A stretch of 64,000 nucleotides of DNA from Magicicada septendecula (taxonomy: Eukaryota; Arthropoda; Insecta; Hemiptera; Cicadidae). The stretch's first letter is position 1; each line of letters opens with the position of its first letter. The notes below the pieces were generated by a model. It saw nothing but the letters and a program-made list of their open reading frames with translations, was not told the DNA's origin and made no database searches. This document shows positions 57,371 to 64,000 of the stretch, piece after piece. The DNA is taken from positions 314,959,986-315,023,985 of the forward strand of contig CM068367.1 of the NCBI GenBank assembly GCA_034769895.1, in the 5' to 3' direction. The position numbers and the translations under genes were made by a program.

Positions 57371-58026
57371 TTGTAACGGGACAAAGCTATGGGATATATA
57401 TTTTAATTTCAATACTTGTAATAAGTGGAGTCACCCACACTGAGCCCCGGTTTTAATAACCAAAGCTTACTTTTTGAAACACCCAGTTGTCAGTTTGTGC
57501 AACAAGCCTGGCAAGGTGCGACGAAACCTGGAGTATCGGAATGTGTATGAGCGCGCGTGTGCCGATTTTGGCATAGTGAAGAGCACGCACAGTTTTCCTT
57601 GCCGCTGCATGCGATATAATGAGAGATCACGTGACGTTCACCCGTCCAATCAGAAGGCAAGTTGCCATGCTCAGAGCGTCAGTCGACGATTTTGAAAGCG
57701 TCAGTCGATGAGAAACCATAGAGCCGTGCAGATACGTTAACGCACAGTTCGCCAAAAAACCTGTACTCAACAATGTAAACTGACCAGCCAAGTATAAAAA
57801 ATGTGTTTTTGAATTGTGTTAAAAATAATGCGCGTGAGCAATTATCAGTCGGCGAACACCATCAGACCGTGCGGTCTTACAAAATAGTGCTCCAGCAAAA
57901 ATACGGTCGACCAGTAAAAAATAATGTAATTTAAAGTGGAACAATAAAAAAGAAAATGTAAGTAGTATCAATGGACTTCACAAGTTTGAATTATTAACCA
58001 GTTAAAATTATTTCTCGGACAAAACA
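57371..58026 (+). promoter_or_regulatory. CpG-rich promoter-like segment: LTR or host first exon
   Basis: From 57470 to 57720 the sequence is CpG-rich in an AT-rich setting, with GATATAATGAG (TATA-like, 57610), CACGTGACGT (E-box joined to a CRE-like core), CCAATCAGA, and two copies of GCGTCAGTCGA/GCGTCAGTCGATG (initiator-like TCAGT). A donor GTAAGTAG occurs at 57959. The whole could be an LTR from TGTAACGGGAC (57371) to GGACAAAACA (58026), or the promoter and 5' exon of a host gene. I cannot decide from one copy. Confidence 0.4.
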
Positions 58027-58249
58027 GTGAACGAAGAACAAACCACCGGTAGTGTTTCAACCACGTGTCGGAGGCCACTACAGGAAAGTAACTATATTAA
58101 ATTCAATAAAAATGCAAAGCTAAAAAGAGCTCTAAATAAGGGGGGTGAAAAGTATGGAAGGGAGAGAGTGAATGAGCAAAGTGCTGGATTGCCTTATCTA
58201 TATATATAAAAATGGATGTTGGTATATATATATGTATGTATGTATGTTT

Positions 58250-59140
58250 GAGATTTATAGACTCCGACACCGTTTGACCGATCACCATGAAAGTTGGCAC
58301 ATATGAGTATTTTTTCATGGAGAAGGTTTTTATGCTATCCACTTTGTTGTAACTCGCCAAAGGGGGGTGAAATGGGGTGAAAAGGGTTAAAAGCAAAATC
58401 ACTAAATCTCAGGGACTATAAAGCCTACAAACTTGAAATTTGGCATGTAGGTTCCTTATAAATATATAATGTATAATGTATATATATTCCTATGTATATT
58501 CCTTATAGGGTATAGCCAGCCGCTAAGAAAGTATTCTTGGAAATTCCACCCCTAAGGGGGTGAAACGGGGGACGAAAGTTTGTCTGAAAATTCGTGATTA
58601 TTGAAGTTAAAATGTGAAATTGGTATTTAGGCGTTCGTTTAAAAATAAAAGTTTTCTGTTTCAGCCCTTTTGGAAATTCACCCCCTAAGGTGAAATGGGG
58701 GGGGTGAAATGGGATGAAAAAAGTTAAAAGCGAAGTCACGAAAATTCAGGGACTATAAAGCCTACAAACTTGAAATTTGGCGTGTAGGTTCCTTATAGGG
58801 TGTAGGAAGCCCCTAAGACAGTATTTTTGGAAATTCCACCCCTAAGGGGGTAAAACAAGGGACGAAAGTTTGGAAGAATTTCGTGATTTTTGAAGTTATA
58901 AATGTTAAACTGGTATTTAGGCATTCGGTTAAAAATAAAAGTTTTCTGTTTCAGCCTTTTTGGAAATTCATCCCCTAAGGGGGTTAAATACGGGGGACGA
59001 AAGTTTGTATGAAAGTTCGTGATATAGACTCCGACATCGCTTGACCGATCACCATGAAAGTTGGCACATATAAGTATTTTTTCATGGAGAAGGTTTTTAT
59101 GCTGTCCACTTTGTTGTAACTCGCCACTAGATGGCGCTGC
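58250..59140. repeat. Internal repeats of the Helitron 5' region
   Basis: Blocks beginning GACTCCGACA recur at 58259 and 59027 (about 90% alike). Between them a larger unit of about 310-320 bp (GGGACTATAAAGCCTACAAA ... CCCCTAAGGGGGT ... AAAGTTTTCTGTTTCAGCC) occurs more than twice. The words TTTGACCGATCACCATGAAA are similar to TTAACCGATCTTCACCAAAA of the satellite monomer. Confidence 0.7.
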
Positions 59141-59399
59141 AGCGCATCAACTTCTACACCGTTCAACCGAACGCCATGAAAATTGGTATACACAGGTATT
59201 TCAGCACGGAGAATATTTTCGCGCTAACCTTTATATTGTCATCAATCCTCAATAATAACAAATAGTGATTGTGACTGTGATTAGTAATTGGTGAGTGAGT
59301 TTCAAATGGAATACCATTTCCATTCGAATTGTGTTGAGTGTTGGACGTCGATATGCATAACCATTGTTCATCTGGAATGGCAACTGTATTGAAAACATG

Positions 59400-60446
59400 C
59401 CAACTCATTATTTGAGATGAATGTACCATGGCCCATAAGAAAGGACTTGAGGCACTTGATCGTACTCTGCGAGATTTCCGAAGCGATCAACGTCCAATGG
59501 GCAGAGCTCTGATACTGCTCGCCGGTGATTTCCGTCAAACTTTGCCCATCATTCCAAGATCAACACCAGCAGACGAGCTGAACGCATGCCTGAAGAATTC
59601 GGCTCTCTGGAGACATGTGAAGAAAATTACACTGTCGACCAATATGCGTGTGCTTTTACTTGGACATGTTTCTGCACAAACATTTGCCAAGCAACTTTTG
59701 GATATGGGCGACGGCAAACTTCTGGTTGATCCTGCAACACAGGAGATATCGTTCCCACCGAACTTCTGTCATCAATTGAAGATCTTGAAAAGAAGGTTTT
59801 CCCGAACATTGCCAACAACTTCAGGAATCACGATTGGCTTTGCGAGCGAGCTATCTTAGCTCCAAAAAATGATGACGTCAATCGAATCAATAATAAGATT
59901 CAATTGAAAATTCCTGGTGCGGTTACGGAATACAAATCCATTGACACAGTTACAGAAGAGGATCAAGCTGTTAATTATCCAGTCGAATTTCTCAATTCAT
60001 TGGAGCCTCCTGGAATGCCACCGCACAAATTGTCCTTGAAAGTTGGCTCACCAATACTGCTCCTTCGGAATCTGAACACGCCAAAGTTGTGCAACGGAAC
60101 CAGACTTTCCGTGAAAAAACTGATGCCGAATGTGATTGAAGCAACAATAATTAACGGCAAATGTAAAGGAGAAGATGTGCTGATTCCGCACATTCCAATG
60201 ATTCCCACTGATTTGCCCTTCACATTCAAACGACTACACTTTCCTGTGCGTCTTACTTTCGCGATGACAATCAACAAAGCTCAAGGGCAGTCGCTGCGCA
60301 TTGCCGGATTAAATTTAGAAAATCCATGTTTTTCGCATGGTCAGCTATATGTTGCTTGCTCCAGAGTAGGAAATCCAGAAACTCTGTACATCTATACACC
60401 AAATCAGAAAACCAAAAATATTGTTTATCCACTTGCGTTACGCTAG
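59400..60446 (+). pseudogene. Helitron Pif1-type helicase, C-terminal half
   Basis: Unwinds DNA during rolling-circle transposition. Begins at the Walker B region: LII, stop, DECTMAHKKGLEALDRTL (a TGA replaces the usual tryptophan codon position), then LLAGDFRQTLPIIPR (helicase motif III, ending in the arginine), LSTNMR. A frameshift lies near 59765-59860. The second frame (59904-60446) continues AVNYPVEFLNSLEPPGMPPH, KVGSPILLLRNL, GTRL, PFTFKRLHFPVRLTFAMTIN-KAQGQS (motif V) and LYVACSRVGNP (motif VI). Walker A and everything upstream is missing. The C-terminal half is otherwise well preserved. Confidence 0.88.
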
Positions 60447-60724
60447 ATGTTAGTATTAGTTTCAATTATTTTAAGTTGGTTCAATTATATAGCGAATGGA
60501 ATAGTCAAAAATATTGTTCATTCACGAGAATTATTCATAACAAATTTATATAGTTGATCGTCTATGTATACCAATAAAAATAATGGAATTTCATCAGTAT
60601 GAGTCATCTTTCATTTTTCCACATTTTTACACAACGCATTATAGATTCTAGATTACATACAGACCATCCATTTTTATATAAATAAAGATACACAGGCAGG
60701 AAAACGTCAGCCGGGTTCTGCTAG

Positions 60725-60936
60725 TAGAATATATATAATGTAATTATTTGAACAAGTAACTTGATTAATAGTTGTTTTGTTGTTTAATAGTAATTAAGAG
60801 TCAGTAATAACTTCATAAAGAATAAGGTAAAGCAAGTAGAGAGAGATGTTAAAGATAATTTTAATAAACGAAGTTGATTAGACGTAGTAAATGAGAGTTA
60901 TTATTATGCCGTAAAACCCAGCAACCACTTTTACAG
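60725..60936. other. AT-rich non-coding DNA
   Basis: Nothing recognised; would be intron if the flanking exon-like signals are real. Confidence 0.45.
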
Positions 60937-60974
60937 GTTACGAGTTCGTACATAGAACCCTGGACCCAAGCAAG
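60937..60974 (+). other. Candidate 38-nt exon
   Basis: Preceded by CCACTTTTACAG and followed by GTAAGAAC. Two frames are open (one reads YEFVHRTLDPSK, another VTSSYIEPWTQA). Composition is GC-richer than the flanks. As with the island at 1681 it may be a host exon or a chance match; no adjoining exon is recognised. Confidence 0.3.
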
Positions 60975-62040
60975 GTAAGAACAAAAATATAAAAGGGAGG
61001 AATTTGAATTTTTGGGTGGTTTTAATTGTTTTACATAATATTTAATCAGGATTGATTGTTTCAATGGCGTGCGAACTAGGGACAAATTTATTTGACAATA
61101 GGATTGAATGTTTCAATATGGTATATATAGTGAGCATTTAACCTGTGAATTTTCTAGTACTACCAATGCACATCCTCCCCTTTATCATCAATAATCCACC
61201 ACCATAGAAAAATCTAGTCATAACTCCTCCTAATGGAAATATTATGGCTATGATACTGGCTAATTGTAGAAGAGGTGGTTGCATGACAAAATGGCACTAT
61301 GTGATTACCACAAAACCAGATCTCGTCAAGCTAGTTGTACAACTGATTTTTATAGGATTACCATTATGTTCTCTTTTTCATGCGAGAGGAAATGTCCAGG
61401 AAGAATTTTTGTCCAAGTCCTGGTTTTAGACCTTTATAGCAATCTTACAAAAAACTTAAAATCCTAAAAACTTTTATCATTTTTTCAATCAATCCTTAAA
61501 AAAGAACTGTTAGTAGGCTGACTTGAGGCATACTGGCGGAATTAGGCATTAATTACCTACAGGTAGTCAGTTGACAAGAGTTTATATAGTGCTTATTACA
61601 TTATGACTTTGTGTTTAAATTAGTGCCAGTTTATTTCATTTTTAGTTCTTTCATGTTTATTGATGAGGTAGAAAAAATGTATCGTCACTCAAAAAAAAAA
61701 AAAAAAATTCGGTTCTCAGGGAAGCTGAAAATTGAGAAAGATCTTAAAAGAGTGGGCATACTACTAAAATATTGACTGTCCCTTAAGAAAAAAGGAAAAA
61801 ATTATGTATTACACTTTTTCATTTATCTTTCTGATTAACGTTTTATTTTTATTTTTAATAACTATTTCATACGTAGTTAAAATATCGTTATATTTAAGAA
61901 AATGGTATTACTTTATAGAGCAGTATTGAACATGAATAGATTTTTTATTATCTATCTATTTTTTTTTTATTATCTATGAACTACACAGAATAATACTGAC
62001 GCAGAAAACAAATTATTGTTGATAAAAATTATTAAATTTT
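60975..62040. other. AT-rich non-coding DNA
   Basis: No gene supported. A 61-codon open frame at 61244 has no recognisable features. An A-run lies at 61691-61706. Confidence 0.5.
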
Positions 62041-62074
62041 TACCTTGCTACCTAAACTAGCTTTCGCTCCTTAG
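62041..62074 (-). ncRNA. Truncated hammerhead relic
   Basis: Minus strand GCGAAAGCTAGTTTAGG then TAGCAAGGTAAAA aligns with the 3' half of the ribozyme at 2518 (GTGAAAGCCGGCTTAGG, TGTAAGGTAAAA). The CTGATGA core side is lost, cut by the terminus at 62075. Confidence 0.5.
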
Positions 62075-62145
62075 CAGGGCCGGCCCAAACCTTTAGGTCT
62101 GACCGGGCCGAGACACAATTTTGTGCCCCCCCCCAAAAAAAAAAA
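62075..62145 (+). mobile_element. hAT-like terminus fragment
   Basis: CAGGGCCGGCCCAAACC followed by a C-run and A-run (62126-62146). The start matches the CAGGGCCGG type of hAT ends, as at 44164. No partner end or transposase nearby. Confidence 0.4.
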
Positions 62146-62146
62146 T

Positions 62147-63216
62147 TGTGATGCTTATTTTCTTATCAGTAGTAATTTAATAACATTATACTTTAAAAGT
62201 TTTATCATGACTATTTTATACTAGTGGTGGCGGTTAATCTCTACACATAAAAACTATTCTGTACGTTGTAACATGACCTACGGTAGCAGAAGGTTTACAA
62301 GTATCAATGAGTGAAGAAAAGCTGTATAATAAAAATTAATAAATAGAAATGATAGAACAACACCACTAACTGAGTTTGACGTAGACAAAGACTGACGATG
62401 ACAAGACCCAATAGATTGGAAACGGTGATCCAGAAAAAATAATTAACATCATGATAAAAATACCTCATTGTCAACAAGAATTATTATATATAAAAGTACA
62501 AAATTAAGTAGGGAAATAAATAGTATGTAAACAGTAGACAATGTAAAAGGAAAATTAAATATAAGAACAAGTATAACGATAATATAAAGAAATAGTGTTC
62601 ATAAATAAACTATCTAAAGACAATATTATAAAATAAACTAAAAGAGTGATAATTAAGTAGGAAAGATGATAATAATTAATGAACCATGATAGGACCCAGT
62701 GTTAATCGATGAACTACATAAAAACACTATGTAATAAAGTGAAGTAGAATCGGGAATAAACAAAGAACATGTGATAATAGCCAATAAGTAAGAACAGGAC
62801 CCAAATATAATGAATAAATTATATAAATTATAAGGGATAGTTATGTGTAGACATTGGCATAGTTTTTATAAAATAAGAAAATGTTTATATTTAATATAAC
62901 AGTGTTTGGTAGAAGTAAAATACTGATAACTGTTTTTCAGTAATTTAAGGAAGTATTCTATTATATTATAAGGATGGTAAGGAGTCCATTGTTTTATTTT
63001 AATGAATTATGTTTATAAATATAACAACTATTAAAAATAATAGTAAAAGCCTAATCTGTTATGCTGAAAATAGGCAAAGGGAGTTAGACACTGTATTCTA
63101 TAAGTGAAATTATTAGGGAATACTGGTACACACCTACAGTTCATTTTATTATATTTTGTTTTGGTTCTAATTAACCCAAATGTTATTATGTTTAGTATTA
63201 CATTTAACAGAACCAG
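62147..63216. other. AT-rich non-coding DNA
   Basis: Strongly A-rich on the plus strand from 62330 to 62900. No gene or repeat supported. Confidence 0.5.
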
Positions 63217-63340
63217 TCAGTGCCGGATTAAGCCAGCGCGGGGCCTGAAGCAAATGTTGCGCAGGGCCCTTAGTTTGATTTTAGGCAGGGGCGCACCCAG
63301 AATTTTTTCTTAGGGGGGTCCGAAACCCATAAAAAATTTA
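63217..63340 (+). mobile_element. Two adjacent transposon termini (hAT-like)
   Basis: CAGTGCCGGATTAAGCC at 63217 and CAGGGGCGCACCCAGAATTT at 63285 both have the form of hAT-type ends, the second followed by TTAGGGGGGTCCGAAACCC. They may be one insertion into another. No transposase is attached. Confidence 0.45.
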
Positions 63341-63390
63341 TATATATATATATATACATACATATATACAGACACACATATATATATATT
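63341..63390. repeat. (TA)n/(CA)n imperfect microsatellite
   Basis: TATATATA and ACATACATATATACAGACACACATATATAT-type repeats just inside the second terminus. Confidence 0.8.
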
Positions 63391-63517
63391 ATTACTAACC
63401 ACCTTGTGTTGTGTTCGTGTTATAACTACCACTGTTGTTTTCACCAATTTATTATGGATCTTAATTTAGTAGGTGTTGTGATATTGTTAATTATATCTAC
63501 CTTATCTCTCTATTTAA

Positions 63518-63690
63518 TATAAAGGTGTTGATGTGAGTGAAACTTATGTAGGTAGGGTGTTATTCGAAAATTCAACTCAAGCCTATTCTGCTTTGAAGAG
63601 AATGAGAGAAATTTTGTATGGAATTCTCCTCTCTTTAATACCTGAGAAGTCCGCGAATAGCGCTGTGGTTCCCAGACAAGGCAATTTTGT
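63518..63690 (+). pseudogene. Possible Pif1-type helicase C-terminal relic
   Basis: One frame reads VDVSETYVGRVLFENSTQAY, then SALKRMREILYGILLSLIPE, then KSANSAVV. The order F-(E)N-x-x-QAY-x-ALxR-x(4-6)-G-x(5-8)-P-K-x-A resembles the motif VI region of Pif1-like helicases, but several residues differ and the frame is short. Could be chance. Confidence 0.35.
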
Positions 63691-64000
63691 AGGTTAACCC
63701 ACCGCGTACGGTGATTATTGGTTATACTCTCTATCTATTTTATTTCTTATTCACTCTCCATTAAATCATACATAAATGAGAAGATATTGAAATTCTGCAA
63801 TGATTCTTTATTAGTTTTTTACTATTTAATATCCAACAAGATTATTCTTACTTTAGATACGAAAGGGCTATAAGTCTGAATTAATCGATTATCGATTGGT
63901 ACAAGGTTTTATATTAAATTCAGTTATGGTTTTTATAATTCTTTTAAATACAGGGCGTGAAGGTTCTTTCAACTGTTGGGAAGATCAGAAAATACATAAA
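63691..64000. other. Non-coding DNA to the window end
   Basis: AT-rich, no supported feature. Confidence 0.5.

Larger units (their letters stand above)
58197..60724 (+). mobile_element. Helitron with both termini, internally deleted
   Basis: Starts TCTATATATATAAAAATGG after an A and ends CCGGGTTCTGCTAG before a T: the 5'-TC, CTAG-3' and A/T insertion pattern of Helitrons with no target duplication. The AT-rich 5' start and CCGGGTTCTGCTAG end are typical for insect Helitrons. Interior: repeated blocks at 58250-59130 (two copies of ACTCCGACA-C-TTGACCGATCA and a larger unit with ACTATAAAGCCTACAAACTT), then a decayed helicase end. The Rep domain is absent. Confidence 0.85.

Noticed and set aside
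1-64000. tRNA, rRNA and other standard RNA genes
   Set aside because: No cloverleaf-like or rRNA-like sequence was recognised by eye; a tRNAscan-type search would be needed to exclude them formally.

Overview
This 64 kb window is eukaryotic repeat-rich DNA, most likely from an arthropod and probably an insect. It holds Penelope-like, Jockey-type LINE, Ty3/gypsy, hAT, mariner and Helitron sequences, AT-rich intergenic DNA, AG/GTAAGT splice-site patterns, and no bacterial gene organisation. I cannot name the species. Almost every convincing coding signal belongs to a mobile element; host-gene evidence is limited to a few exon-like islands.

Layout. (1) 1-5.4 kb: a Penelope-like reverse transcriptase fragment, a candidate 26-nt microexon, a 109-bp-arm inverted repeat containing a well-formed hammerhead ribozyme, and a Jockey-type LINE tail. 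(2) 5.38-43.57 kb: a composite block built from roughly a hundred or more copies (count by eye) of a ~150-165 bp monomer, in both orientations. Modules are bounded by a hairpin leader at one end (ATATCGGTATGGAG...) and a TCTG/TG microsatellite plus a CCTTAAGG-centred palindrome at the other. Some leaders carry hammerhead-like motifs. Two elements sit inside single monomers: a DNA transposon (10680-17843; inverted ends TAGGGTGGAACGAAAA, 8-bp duplication TTGTAGAG), itself containing another satellite module, and a young Ty3/gypsy element (23189-31985; minus strand; LTRs differ at about 3 of 1315 positions; duplication GAAG). Multi-kilobase stretches of the block are duplicated. Diverged copies of one ~275 bp sequence flank the whole block.

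(3) 43.6-47.7 kb: tandem and inverted exon-plus-intron units of an unrecognised gene family, including a 42-residue acidic protein repeat and a conserved C-terminal motif, interrupted by a hammerhead-bearing fragment. (4) 48.5-51.3 kb: a hAT element with an 8-bp target duplication and a broken transposase. (5) 52-57.2 kb: a mariner relic, another hammerhead-bearing fragment, a probable small LTR and gag start split by a palindromic mariner, and a Helitron N-terminal relic. (6) 57.4-60.7 kb: a CpG-rich promoter- or LTR-like segment, then a Helitron with both termini and a decayed Pif1-type helicase. (7) 60.7-64 kb: AT-rich DNA with an exon-like island, hAT-like termini and a possible helicase relic.

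The most unusual themes are hammerhead motifs in at least four sequence contexts, two of them with strong complete folds; the modular satellite block, which resembles Helentron/pearl-type elements; a satellite-containing transposon of unassigned family; and the amplified exon-intron units.
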